Shown here in pieces: positions 16,659 through 24,844 of a stretch of DNA of 64,000 bases. The stretch covers positions 519,337 to 583,336 of the forward strand of contig NZ_BMFP01000001.1 in NCBI RefSeq assembly GCF_014638845.1, read 5' to 3'. The position numbers and the translations under genes are program-made. The notes beneath the pieces are model-generated. The model was not told the DNA's origin and did no database searches. It saw only the letters and a program-made list of their open reading frames with translations. This DNA comes from Pontibacter amylolyticus (GTDB lineage Bacteria; Bacteroidota; Bacteroidia; Cytophagales; Hymenobacteraceae). Every line of letters begins with the position of its first letter. The stretch's first letter is position 1.

Positions 16659-18122
16659 ATGAACCTTCAAAAACTAGAAACCGGAAACGCATCCTTCGAT
16701 CATATATCCCATGGCGGACTGCCGCTGGGCCGCACTACGCTTGTGGCTGGTAGCTCTGGTAGCGCCAAAACATTGTTTGGCGCCCAATTCCTGGCGCTGG
16801 GCATTCAGTTGTTCGATCAGCCGGGTGTGTTTGTCACTTTTGAGGAGCAGGTAGACGACATCCGCAAGCACCTGAGGAGCTTCCACTGGGACATCGACAC
16901 CTGGGAACAGGAAGGGAAATGGATCTTTGTGGATGCCGCCCCGAAAGAAGAGATCATTATTGCTGTCGGGGATTTCGACCTGAGCGCCTTCAGGATAAGG
17001 CTGGAAAGGGCCATCATGAAGTGCAAAGCGCAACGCGTGGTCATTGACTCCATAGGCAGCATTTTCACGCAGTTCCACGAAGAAGAGCACAGCATCCGGC
17101 GGGAGCTGATACAGGTGGCCCTCACGCTCTCGCGCTTAGGAGCCACGTCCATCATCACGGCGGAGCGCCTGGAAGAGTATGGGAAAATTACACGTTTTGG
17201 AGTAGAGGAGTTTTTGACGGACAACGTGGTGATCCTCCGCAATGTGCTGCACAACGAGAAGCGCAGGAGAACCATCGAAATCCTGAAATTCAGGGGCAGC
17301 GACCACGAAAAAGGAGAAAACCCTTTTACCATCAACCCGGAGAAGGCGATCGTTATCATCCCCTTGTCGGCCATGATCCTGAAGCACACTTCGTCCAATG
17401 AAAGGGTTACCTCGGGTATACCTGCACTGGACAAGATGATAGACGGTGGGTTTTACAAAGGCTCCATCAACCTCGTTTCCGGGGCGATAGGCGCCGGCAA
17501 AACCTTGCTGGTGGCCAACTTTATAAACGGTATCCGGGAGAATAAAGAGCGCTGCCTGCTCATGGCTTTTGAGGAAAGTAACGAGCAACTATACCGTAAT
17601 GCGTCTGGATGGGGTATTGATTTTAAGGAGTTGGAAGACCTGGGACTATTGAAAGTCATCTGTGTCTATCCGGAGATCTCCTCGCTGGAAGACCATTTCA
17701 TCAACATCCAGGAAATTGTCAAGACCTTCAAACCCGACAGAATCGCGATTGACAGCTTGTCGGCCTTATCGCGCACATCATCCGACAAAGGTTTCCGGGA
17801 GTTCATCATCGCCTTCACGGCATACCTGAAGCACGAGGAAATCACGGGCCTGTTTACGTCTAACACACCCTTGCTGGCTGGTGGCACCTCCGACACGGAA
17901 GGAAACATCTCGCCGATCACGGACTCCATCATCCTGCTGCGCTATGTAGAGATGTCGGGTGAGATGCAGCGAAGCATCGCTGTGCTGAAGATGCGCGGAT
18001 CCAAACACGATTCTTCCATCCGAAAGTTTACGATCTCGGATGAGGGAGCCAACATAGGAAAGCACTTCGAGGGCATCAGCGGTATCCTTACCGGCAACCC
18101 CATGCTGATCAAGCTTGAGTAA
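16659..18122 (+). CDS. kaiC: KaiC-like dual RecA ATPase
   Basis: Starting at the internal ATG, the protein has 487 residues and two RecA domains. CI has Walker A GSSGSAKT (31-38; the second glycine of GxxGxGKT is Ala) and catalytic EE in VTFEEQVDDI. CII has GAIGAGKT and AFEESNEQLY. In the autophosphorylation segment NISPITDSIILLRYVEM the serine equivalent to cyanobacterial S431 is present (S418) but T432 is proline (P419); T426 is conserved. KaiC proteins outside cyanobacteria take part in stress or timing signalling. KaiB follows after 63 bp and no KaiA is present. An upstream ATG at 16593 would add 22 residues not typical of the family. Confidence 0.93.
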   Translation: MNLQKLETGNASFDHISHGGLPLGRTTLVAGSSGSAKTLFGAQFLALGIQLFDQPGVFVTFEEQVDDIRKHLRSFHWDIDTWEQEGKWIFVDAAPKEEIIIAVGDFDLSAFRIRLERAIMKCKAQRVVIDSIGSIFTQFHEEEHSIRRELIQVALTLSRLGATSIITAERLEEYGKITRFGVEEFLTDNVVILRNVLHNEKRRRTIEILKFRGSDHEKGENPFTINPEKAIVIIPLSAMILKHTSSNERVTSGIPALDKMIDGGFYKGSINLVSGAIGAGKTLLVANFINGIRENKERCLLMAFEESNEQLYRNASGWGIDFKELEDLGLLKVICVYPEISSLEDHFINIQEIVKTFKPDRIAIDSLSALSRTSSDKGFREFIIAFTAYLKHEEITGLFTSNTPLLAGGTSDTEGNISPITDSIILLRYVEMSGEMQRSIAVLKMRGSKHDSSIRKFTISDEGANIGKHFEGISGILTGNPMLIKLE

Positions 18123-18185
18123 TTTTTGAAGACAGTACACCCATAGTAGCCGGTTACTTCCGGAGCTTTTAGCCAAGAAAAAAAA

Positions 18186-18467
18186 ATGAGCATGCATGTA
18201 TTTCAGCTCTTTATTAACGGACACAGCCTAAATTCCATCGAGGCTGTGGACACGCTTCTTAAAATTTGCAGGGAAAACTTAAAGGGTAATTATCAGCTTG
18301 AAATAATCGATATCCAGAAAGACCCTGATAAGGCGGAAGAGGCGGGCATCATCGCCATACCTACCCTCATCAGAATGGAGCCGGCACCGGTCAATCGCAT
18401 TATAGGAGCATTGAACGTCAGGAGTCGTGTGTTAGCCGGCTTAGGCATTTCGAGTATGCACAAATAA
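18186..18467 (+). CDS. kaiB: KaiB-like protein
   Basis: The 93 residues have the KaiB thioredoxin-like pattern: a first strand FQLFINGHSLNSIEAVDTLL, then YQLEIIDIQKDPDKAEEAGI and the signature IAIPTLIRMEPAPVNRIIGA ending in RVLAGLGI. The A-x-P-T-L and P-x-x-R-x-I-G motifs match cyanobacterial KaiB. In cyanobacteria KaiB binds the KaiC CI ring after changing fold. Adjacency to kaiC supports a functional pair. Confidence 0.92.
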   Translation: MSMHVFQLFINGHSLNSIEAVDTLLKICRENLKGNYQLEIIDIQKDPDKAEEAGIIAIPTLIRMEPAPVNRIIGALNVRSRVLAGLGISSMHK

Positions 18468-18660
18468 AATGCAGACGGATTGAAACGTTCGGGTTCATCC
18501 GGAAAGTCTATTGCTTTTACGCTTCAGGAATATCATTATTTTGCCTTTATTCATTTAACCAACGCTGTATCGTACAATGATGCTGATTTATTTGCGAAGA
18601 AGGGAGATCAAGTCAAGGTTTTGTAATTTGTTTATCGTACATTGTAAAAAATAATGAACG

Positions 18661-18691
18661 TATATACCTGCGAATATGTAGTAGGTATATA
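18661..18691 (+). promoter_or_regulatory. hairpin in the leader of the cold-shock gene
   Basis: TATATACCT (18661-18669) and AGGTATATA (18683-18691) form a perfect 9-bp inverted repeat with a 13-base loop, ending 15 bases before the ATG. The AT-rich stem would be weak at high and stable at low temperature. A role in control of the csp mRNA or as a DNA operator is inference. Confidence 0.5.
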
Positions 18692-18706
18692 ATAACAAAC
18701 ACAAGA

Positions 18707-18898
18707 ATGAATAAAGGAACAGTAAAATTCTTTAATGACGCGAAAGGGTTCGGTTTTATTAAAGAAACAAATTCAGATCAGGAATACTTTGTACACGTTT
18801 CTGGCCTGGCTGATGAGATCAGAGAGAGTGATGAAGTGACTTTTGAACTGCAGGAAGGACGAAAAGGATTAAACGCGGTTAACGTTAAGCGCGCTTAG
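18707..18898 (+). CDS. cold-shock protein, CspA family
   Basis: The 63-residue single-domain protein carries both RNA-binding motifs: RNP1 KGFGFI (13-18) and RNP2 as YFVHVSG. It lies in the usual 60-70 residue size range and starts with the family opening GTVKFFND. CspA proteins bind single-stranded RNA and melt secondary structure. It is monocistronic, with a hairpin in the leader and a strong terminator after the stop. Confidence 0.97.
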   Translation: MNKGTVKFFNDAKGFGFIKETNSDQEYFVHVSGLADEIRESDEVTFELQEGRKGLNAVNVKRA

Positions 18899-18920
18899 TT
18901 TTAAGCCATATTCACAGAAA

Positions 18921-18946
18921 AGCCTTGCCTCCGGCAAGGCTTTTTT
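18921..18946 (+). terminator. rho-independent terminator after csp
   Basis: The stem AGCCTTGCC / GGCAAGGCT with a 3-base loop is followed by a run of T, a strong terminator 22 bases after the stop codon. Confidence 0.92.
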
Positions 18947-19012
18947 ATTGCTGCTGTGGTTAATTTTAGCGCTCACAGCTTTTCTTTACCAATAAATTTA
19001 AATACTCGAAAG

Positions 19013-19240
19013 ATGAACAGAAAATACCTGGTTGATACCGAAACAAATGAATATCTGTGCATTGCTCTGAAAAAGGGAATGGAGTGGGTTCCGAACAATC
19101 AGGAATCTCTTCCTGACTTTATGAGCACGCGCACGCCTGTAACAGAAAGCGGTTCCGTGTTACTTTCAGGAGAATTCAATGACAATGCCTTTTTCGAAAA
19201 GTGGATCCGGAACGGAACGAACGTTTTGTTCAAGTATTAA
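19013..19240 (+). CDS. hypothetical protein
   Basis: The family is not recognised. The 75 residues (NRKYLVDTETNEYLCIALKK, then EWVPNNQESLPDFMSTRTPV) are soluble with no signal. The ATG at 19013 is preceded by an AAAG purine stretch and was chosen over a frame opening at 18956 that overlaps the csp terminator region. Composition is like a real coding frame, but support is moderate. Confidence 0.6.
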   Translation: MNRKYLVDTETNEYLCIALKKGMEWVPNNQESLPDFMSTRTPVTESGSVLLSGEFNDNAFFEKWIRNGTNVLFKY

Positions 19241-19454
19241 CAGCTGGCCGCTAACATACGCAGCCTCCTAACAAGGGCTATAGCTGTCATCATCACAGCT
19301 TTGGTCACATCCTCCAGAAATTGGTTCAGGATAAAAAGAGAGACAGAAAACAGCCACACTAAAAGCGAAGCCCGCTTGCATGGCCTCACACCAGAATCTC
19401 TCTCCCTCACGGGAAAATCAACCTGGACGAAAGCCTTCACCAACAACCTCACAA
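19241..19454. other. short intergenic region
   Basis: No gene or hairpin terminator is recognised here. The only clear element is the promoter at its right end. Confidence 0.4.
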
Positions 19455-19482
19455 TTGTGCTGAACGGGTGGATATAAATTTG
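19455..19482 (+). promoter_or_regulatory. complete Bacteroidota-type promoter
   Basis: TTG (19455-19457) and TAAATTTG (19475-19482) are separated by 17 bases, matching the -33/-7 architecture used by the primary sigma factor of Bacteroidota. It reads into the membrane protein gene that follows. Confidence 0.6.
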
Positions 19483-19487
19483 TAATT

Positions 19488-20000
19488 TTGATAAGCAAAT
19501 TTGAATCAGACACCAGACAAAGCACTTCTTTGAATACTCCTGAAAGAAATCAGATCAAAGCCATTGCGCTTTACCAGATCATTGGCGGCATCCTAGGTAT
19601 AGCCCTCACCATCTGGGTCATGTTCAGCGGCAACATGGTTGTAGACCAGACGGCCCTGCGCATCGGCCTGTTCGCCGGCGGACTTTATATCTTCTCCATT
19701 CTTTGTGGGCGCATGCTGTTCCGCAATCCCAGACGCGGCCTGGTGCTCTCCATCATCAACCAGTTGCTGCAAGTCATCTACTTCTCCTTCGGAGCCTACG
19801 GCTTTCAGTATGTCGCGGGTCTGCGCATCGGAGTGGGCGTTGATATGGTGGAAGGCTGGATCTTTAAATTCAGGCTGGCCCTCTCCTCTTTTCACTTTAG
19901 CTTCGGCACCGACCTCGGCCAGAAATTCATCGGCATCAACCTCGTCGCCCTGTTTCTGATCTTTTGGATCGAACGGTTGATGGAGAAGACGAAGGTATAG
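19488..20000 (+). CDS. membrane protein of unknown function
   Basis: Up to 170 residues with four hydrophobic helices (IALYQIIGGILGIALTIWVM, IGLFAGGLYIFSILCGRMLF, LVLSIINQLLQVIYFSFGAY, FIGINLVALFLIFWIERLM). The family is not recognised. There is no ATG before the first helix; TTG codons at 19488 and 19530 are candidates. The promoter box ending at 19482 places transcription start at about the first TTG, so 19530 is quite possible. The stop codon TAG ends an octamer copy (AAG GTA TAG). Confidence 0.7.
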   Translation: MISKFESDTRQSTSLNTPERNQIKAIALYQIIGGILGIALTIWVMFSGNMVVDQTALRIGLFAGGLYIFSILCGRMLFRNPRRGLVLSIINQLLQVIYFSFGAYGFQYVAGLRIGVGVDMVEGWIFKFRLALSSFHFSFGTDLGQKFIGINLVALFLIFWIERLMEKTKV

Positions 20001-20018
20001 CAGGCTGCTTGAATTTTT

Positions 20019-20042
20019 GACAAAGGAGTTTTTGACAAGGGA
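20019..20042. repeat. GACAAAGGA repeat pair
   Basis: GACAAAGGA (20019-20027) and the near copy GACAAGGGA (20034-20042) stand 15 bp apart just after the membrane protein gene. The same element occurs near 20418, 37207, 37341 and 63458. Confidence 0.6.
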
Positions 20043-20108
20043 CTCTTTGCAAAATAACTTTTGAAAAGCAGTGAGCCCCTACCCAATGCGGTCAACTTTG
20101 GGTTGTTC

Positions 20109-20288
20109 TTGTCATTTCGACCCCTGGGAGAAATCTGAAAGATTAACTATGCTCTACAATAATCCAGATCTCTCATTTCATTCGAGATGGCAATTAAAGA
20201 CCAAAGCGCTAAAGTTCACAGTATTGGCCCTAAATCCAGAGGTTAATTTTACACCGCCCGCTACCAGGATCCCTTCAGGATGACAAAC
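20109..20288. repeat. dispersed palindromic repeat region
   Basis: TTGTCATTTCGA...GAGAAATCT (20109-20136) is imperfectly inverted against 20166-20193, and 20261-20288 read in reverse matches 35017-35044 at 23 of 28 positions. This resembles the non-coding palindromic repeat families of Cytophagales. No gene is present. Confidence 0.55.
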
Positions 20289-20357
20289 TAAGGAAAAGGC
20301 TTAAAACCACCCCATCCCAAGTATAGGTATAGCACTGTTTCTAATCCTAAGCAAAAT

Positions 20358-20389
20358 AAAAAACCCCGACCAAACAGCCGGGGTTTTTT
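20358..20389. terminator. bidirectional terminator
   Basis: AAAAAACCCCG / CGGGGTTTTTT forms an 11-bp stem with A and T runs on both flanks. It lies between the plus-strand membrane protein gene and the end of the minus-strand efflux operon, so it can serve both. Confidence 0.9.
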
Positions 20390-20417
20390 GTTTACACGGG
20401 GACCAAAATGTCTTTTG

Positions 20418-20441
20418 TCCTTTGTCTAACATTCCTTTGTC
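20418..20441. repeat. GACAAAGGA repeat pair, inverted orientation
   Basis: TCCTTTGTC occurs at 20418-20426 and 20433-20441, again 15 bp apart as at 20019-20042 but in the opposite orientation. It ends just before the efflux pump stop codon. Confidence 0.65.
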
Positions 20442-20449
20442 AAAAGAAA

Positions 20450-23400
20450 TCAGGGATTCACATAAGCCGGATCGCCGCCTTCTTCATCCGGCAGGTCACC
20501 GCCTTTGGCGCGCAATTCGGCCAGGCCTTTTTTACCGTAAGCGAGTCGCGTGATCACCACGTACAGCACCGGTACCACGAAGATCGCCAGGAAGGTAGCG
20601 GCCAGCATACCGCCGATTACTACCCACCCAATGGTCTGGCGCGAAACGGCTCCTGCACCGGAAGACATTGCCAGCGGAACCACACCTAATATGAAGGCCA
20701 GCGAGGTCATGATGATCGGACGCAGACGCAGCTTCACCGCTTCGATCGTAGCCTCGAGCAGATCCATCCCCCGGTCCACCCGTTCCTTGGCAAACTCCAC
20801 GATCAGAATGGCGTTCTTGGCCGCCAGACCGATCAGCGTGATCATACCCACCTGGGCGTACACGTTGTTATCCAGTTTAGGCAGCAGCGTGAGCGCAAGT
20901 ATCGCCCCGAACATACCCAGCGGAATGGCAAACAGGATAGAGAACGGCACCGACCAACTCTCATACAAGGCAGCCAGCAAGAGCAACACCAGGATGATCG
21001 AAAGCGAGAAGATGTAGATCGTACTGCCGCCTGCTGCAATCTCCTCACGGCTCAGGCCGGAGAATTCGTAGCCATAGCCGGCAGGCAACACTTGTTCCGC
21101 CACTTCTTCCAACGCCTGAATCGCCTGGCCAGAGCTGTAGCCTGGGGCTGCGCTACCGTTAATGTCCACAGAGCGGAACAGGTTAAAGTGCGAAATCACA
21201 GGGGCGCTCTCCACTACCCGGGTTGTTACCAAAGCACTCAGTGGAACGGACTCTCCCTGACGGTTCATCACATAGAACTGCTTCAGGCTTTCGATGTCCA
21301 TGCGGTAGGCCGTGTCGGCCTGCGCGACCACCCGGAAGTTACGGCCGTAGCGGGTGAAGTCGTTTACGTAGCGGCTACCCATGTAAGTAGACATGGTGGC
21401 ATACACATCAGCGATGTTCACGCCCAGGCGCTTGGCCTTTTCGCGGTCTACATCCACATGGTAGCCCGGCGTTTTGGCTGTAAAGAAGCTATAGGCCATG
21501 GCAATTTCAGGGCGCTGGTTGGCTGCTCCCAGGAACTGCCCCATCACCTGCTCCAACTCTTTCACATCGCCGGCCCTGCGTTGCTGCAGCACAAACGTGA
21601 AACCGCCCGAAGCACCCAGGCCAGGTATAGCCGGCGGTGCCACCACCAGAATATTGGCTTCTTTTATGCCGGACAGCTTTTGCTGCAGCGTGGCCATCAC
21701 AGCCTGCAGTTGCTCCGATTCATCCTGCCGTTCATCCCAGTGCTGTAGCTGCACAAAGAAAGTACCGCTGTTTGATTTGAACGAGAAGTTGATCGCGTTG
21801 AGACCTGCCACCGAAGTATAGTTGCGGATAGCCGGAATAGTGGCCATTTGCTCGCCTATTTCGCTCAGAATAGCGGAGGTTCGGCTGGTGGAGGCGCCTT
21901 CAGGCAGCTCTACTGACACAAACATGCGGCCCTCGTCTTCGGTAGGTATAAAGCCGGTCGGTTTGTTCACAAACAGTCCAAAAGTCCCCACATAGAGGCA
22001 AAGCAGCAGGATCAGTATCAGCGGGGTAGCTTTGATGCTCTTCCGCACGCCGACAGAGTAAGATTCGGTTGTGCGGGCAAACCAGTTGTTAAACTTATAG
22101 AAGAACTTATTGATGCCACGTGAATCCTTATCCACGTTCATCGGCTTCAGCATCAGCGCGCACAGTGCCGGTGTCAGGGTAAGGGCCACAAAAGCAGAGA
22201 TCAGTACCGAAATGGCAATCGTGATCGCGAACTGCTGATACAGACGGCCCACTATGCCCGGTATAAAGCCCACCGGTATAAACACGGCTGCCAGGATGAG
22301 CGCAATGGCAATTACGGGAGCCGTAATCTCTTTCATGGCCTTCCGGGTAGCATCTTTCGCGGAGAGCCCCTCATGGTCTATGTTATGCTGCACCGCTTCC
22401 ACCACCACAATGGCATCATCCACCACAATACCGATCGAAAGCACGAAACCGAAAAGCGTCAGGGTGTTGATCGTAAAGTCGAGCGGGATGAAGAAAATGA
22501 AGGTACCGATGATGGACACAGGTATAGCCAGGATCGGGATCAGTGTAGCACGCCAGCTCTGCAGGAACAGGAACACCACGATGATCACCAGGATGAGTGC
22601 TTCAATCAGCGTCAGCACCACCTCGTTGATCGACACCTGCACCACCGACACAGTCTCAAACGAAACGATGTAGTCCACATCAGCCGGGAAGGTTTCCCGC
22701 AGGTCGTCCAGCGCGGCGTAAATGCCCTCGGCTGTATCCAGGGCGTTACTGCCCGGCGCCTGGTAGATCAGCATCATGGTGGCCGGGTTGCCGTTGATCT
22801 TGGATTCACGGCCATAGTCGAAGCGGCCAAACTCAATTCGGGCCACATCGCGCATGTAAACTACTGAACCATCAGCGGGATTGGTACGAACGATGATGTC
22901 GCCGAACTGCTCCTGCGTCTGTAAGCGCCCGGTTACGGTGATCGGGTACTGAAACGCCTGCGAACTATACTGTGGTGAATTACCGACCGAACCAGCGGCC
23001 ACCTGCAGGTTTTGCTCCTGAATGGCAGCCGTCACTTCGCTGGCCCCGATGTTGTACTGTGCCAGTTTATCCGGCTGCAGCCAGATACGCATACTGAAGT
23101 CCTGGCCAATCGAGAAGATATCGCCCACCCCGTTCACACGCATCAAAGCATCTTTGATGTAGATGTTGGTGTAGTTGTCGAGGAACTGGATATCGTGGGT
23201 GCGCTTAGGGGAGTAAATACCGATCACCATCATGATACTCGGGTTACGTTTACGCACGGTCACACCCAATCGGCGTACCTCTTCCGGCAGGGTTGGCTCT
23301 GCAATACTGGCGCGGTTCTGCACATCCAGCGTGGCGATATCAATATCGGTTCCAATCTCGAACGTAACCGACATGTTCATCTGGCCCGTGCCCGTACTCG

Positions 23401-23644
23401 TGGACGAGATATAGGCCATGCCCGGCGAACCGTTGATCTGCGTTTCGATTGGGGTGGCGACCGCTTGTTCTACCGTGAGCGCATCCGAGCCGGTATAGTT
23501 AGCCGATACCGAAACCGATGGCGGCGAAATATCCGGGTACTGCGTTACGGGCAAATTCAACATGGCCAGCACACCCACCAGTACGATCACGATCGAGATC
23601 ACCATGGCGGTAACGGGCCTTCTTATAAATACGTCTGAAATCAT
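20450..23644 (-). CDS. RND multidrug efflux transporter, AcrB/HAE1 type
   Basis: The 1064-residue inner-membrane pump has twelve predicted membrane helices and two large periplasmic domains. It opens with FIRRPVTAMVISIVIVLVGV and shows the proton-relay aspartates in SIGIVVDDAIVVVE (TM4) and the lysine in GLAAKNAILIVEFAKE (TM10), typical of HAE1 drug transporters. The length matches the family (about 1040). It is the last gene of the operon TetR-TolC-MFP-RND, 36 bp after the adaptor gene. Drug range cannot be read from the sequence. Confidence 0.97.
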   Translation of the reverse strand: MISDVFIRRPVTAMVISIVIVLVGVLAMLNLPVTQYPDISPPSVSVSANYTGSDALTVEQAVATPIETQINGSPGMAYISSTSTGTGQMNMSVTFEIGTDIDIATLDVQNRASIAEPTLPEEVRRLGVTVRKRNPSIMMVIGIYSPKRTHDIQFLDNYTNIYIKDALMRVNGVGDIFSIGQDFSMRIWLQPDKLAQYNIGASEVTAAIQEQNLQVAAGSVGNSPQYSSQAFQYPITVTGRLQTQEQFGDIIVRTNPADGSVVYMRDVARIEFGRFDYGRESKINGNPATMMLIYQAPGSNALDTAEGIYAALDDLRETFPADVDYIVSFETVSVVQVSINEVVLTLIEALILVIIVVFLFLQSWRATLIPILAIPVSIIGTFIFFIPLDFTINTLTLFGFVLSIGIVVDDAIVVVEAVQHNIDHEGLSAKDATRKAMKEITAPVIAIALILAAVFIPVGFIPGIVGRLYQQFAITIAISVLISAFVALTLTPALCALMLKPMNVDKDSRGINKFFYKFNNWFARTTESYSVGVRKSIKATPLILILLLCLYVGTFGLFVNKPTGFIPTEDEGRMFVSVELPEGASTSRTSAILSEIGEQMATIPAIRNYTSVAGLNAINFSFKSNSGTFFVQLQHWDERQDESEQLQAVMATLQQKLSGIKEANILVVAPPAIPGLGASGGFTFVLQQRRAGDVKELEQVMGQFLGAANQRPEIAMAYSFFTAKTPGYHVDVDREKAKRLGVNIADVYATMSTYMGSRYVNDFTRYGRNFRVVAQADTAYRMDIESLKQFYVMNRQGESVPLSALVTTRVVESAPVISHFNLFRSVDINGSAAPGYSSGQAIQALEEVAEQVLPAGYGYEFSGLSREEIAAGGSTIYIFSLSIILVLLLLAALYESWSVPFSILFAIPLGMFGAILALTLLPKLDNNVYAQVGMITLIGLAAKNAILIVEFAKERVDRGMDLLEATIEAVKLRLRPIIMTSLAFILGVVPLAMSSGAGAVSRQTIGWVVIGGMLAATFLAIFVVPVLYVVITRLAYGKKGLAELRAKGGDLPDEEGGDPAYVNP

Positions 23645-23680
23645 AATGTCTGCTTAATCCTCTGAAAGACCTGTTTCCAA

Positions 23681-24826
23681 TTATCTTGCGGCTCCTGCCT
23701 GTGGCTTGCCCTGCTCAGGTCCGCCCAGCTGTACTTTGGCCCCCTGGCGTAGGCGCTGTATACCTTCGGTCACGATCTGCTGCCCTTCTTTCAGGCCTTC
23801 CCGCACGACAATGCTGCCGTCCACACGTGAGCCCAGCTGCACGTTCTGCTGCACCACGGAGTCGCCCTGCACCACATACACGTAATATTCACCCAACTGC
23901 TCTGTCACCGCCTTGGACGGGATTACAATCTGATCACCCAGGTCCTGGTTCAGCACATTCAGGCTCACGGTCATGCCAGGAATCAGTCTTTCGTCCGGGT
24001 TCGGGAACTGCACGCGCACCGTTGTGGTGCCTGAGCGGCGGCCGATGGCCCTGTCGATAGCGACCAGTTTGCCGTTGTGCTCGTAGCGCTCGCCGTTGTT
24101 GAAGCGGATGGTGAAAAGCGAGTCAGGCTGCTTGCCCTGCTGCAGGTTGTTGAAGCGGGCGAGCTCGCCTTCGTTGATCACAATGTCAACCGCGATCGGG
24201 TCAGAAGAGGAAATGGTGTTCAGCAAAGGCTGTCCCGGCGATACCTGCGCCCCTACCCTTACCTGCGAGATGCCAATGGTGCCGCTGAAGGGCGCATTGA
24301 TCACCGAGTAGCTCAGGTCGGTGGAAGCGCTGCTTACCTGTGCCTGAGCCGCTGACACCTGGGCGCGGGCGGTCTGCACTTCGGTGCGGGCATAGTCCAC
24401 CTGCTGCTTGGCGATGGCGTCGCGCTCGGCCAGGCGCTCGTAGCGCTCCAGGTCCTTCTCAGCGCGGGCCAGGTTAGCCCTGGCGCTCTGCAGACTGGCC
24501 TGCGCCTGCTGTATACCTGCCTGGTATTTGTTCTGGTCTATTTCGTAGAGCTTCTGCCCCTTTTTGACGCGTTGCCCGTCCTGCACAAAGATGTTGGTGA
24601 TATAGCCCGCTACCTGCGGACGCAACTCTACTTCCTGCAGCGGCACTACCGTGGCTGGGTAGGTATCGCGGCCAGTCACGCTTTGCTGTTTAACCTGAAT
24701 CGTATTCACCGGAACGGCCATGGCCATTGGGTTCATCTGCTGCTGTCCGGCATCGTCACCGCCGCAAGACACAAGCATAGTTGGGCTGATGATGGCTGCA
24801 AACAGCCAGGTGTACTTATTTTTCAT
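23681..24826 (-). CDS. RND periplasmic adaptor (AcrA/MexA type) lipoprotein
   Basis: The 381-residue protein starts with a lipoprotein signal (IISPTMLVSCGG; acylated Cys near 21). The halves of the lipoyl domain (AGYITNIFVQDGQRVKKGQK and VINAPFSGTIGISQVRVGAQ) flank a long coiled coil rich in Ala, Gln and Arg (about residues 105-170), followed by beta-barrel and membrane-proximal domains. It links the RND pump to the TolC channel. It lies 18 bp after the TolC gene. Confidence 0.97.
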   Translation of the reverse strand: MKNKYTWLFAAIISPTMLVSCGGDDAGQQQMNPMAMAVPVNTIQVKQQSVTGRDTYPATVVPLQEVELRPQVAGYITNIFVQDGQRVKKGQKLYEIDQNKYQAGIQQAQASLQSARANLARAEKDLERYERLAERDAIAKQQVDYARTEVQTARAQVSAAQAQVSSASTDLSYSVINAPFSGTIGISQVRVGAQVSPGQPLLNTISSSDPIAVDIVINEGELARFNNLQQGKQPDSLFTIRFNNGERYEHNGKLVAIDRAIGRRSGTTTVRVQFPNPDERLIPGMTVSLNVLNQDLGDQIVIPSKAVTEQLGEYYVYVVQGDSVVQQNVQLGSRVDGSIVVREGLKEGQQIVTEGIQRLRQGAKVQLGGPEQGKPQAGAAR

Positions 24827-24844
24827 TATCCTGATTCTCTGATG

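Noticed and set aside
16659..18467. A full circadian kaiABC cluster
   Set aside because: KaiA is absent and one phosphosite is proline, so a cyanobacterial-type clock is not supported.
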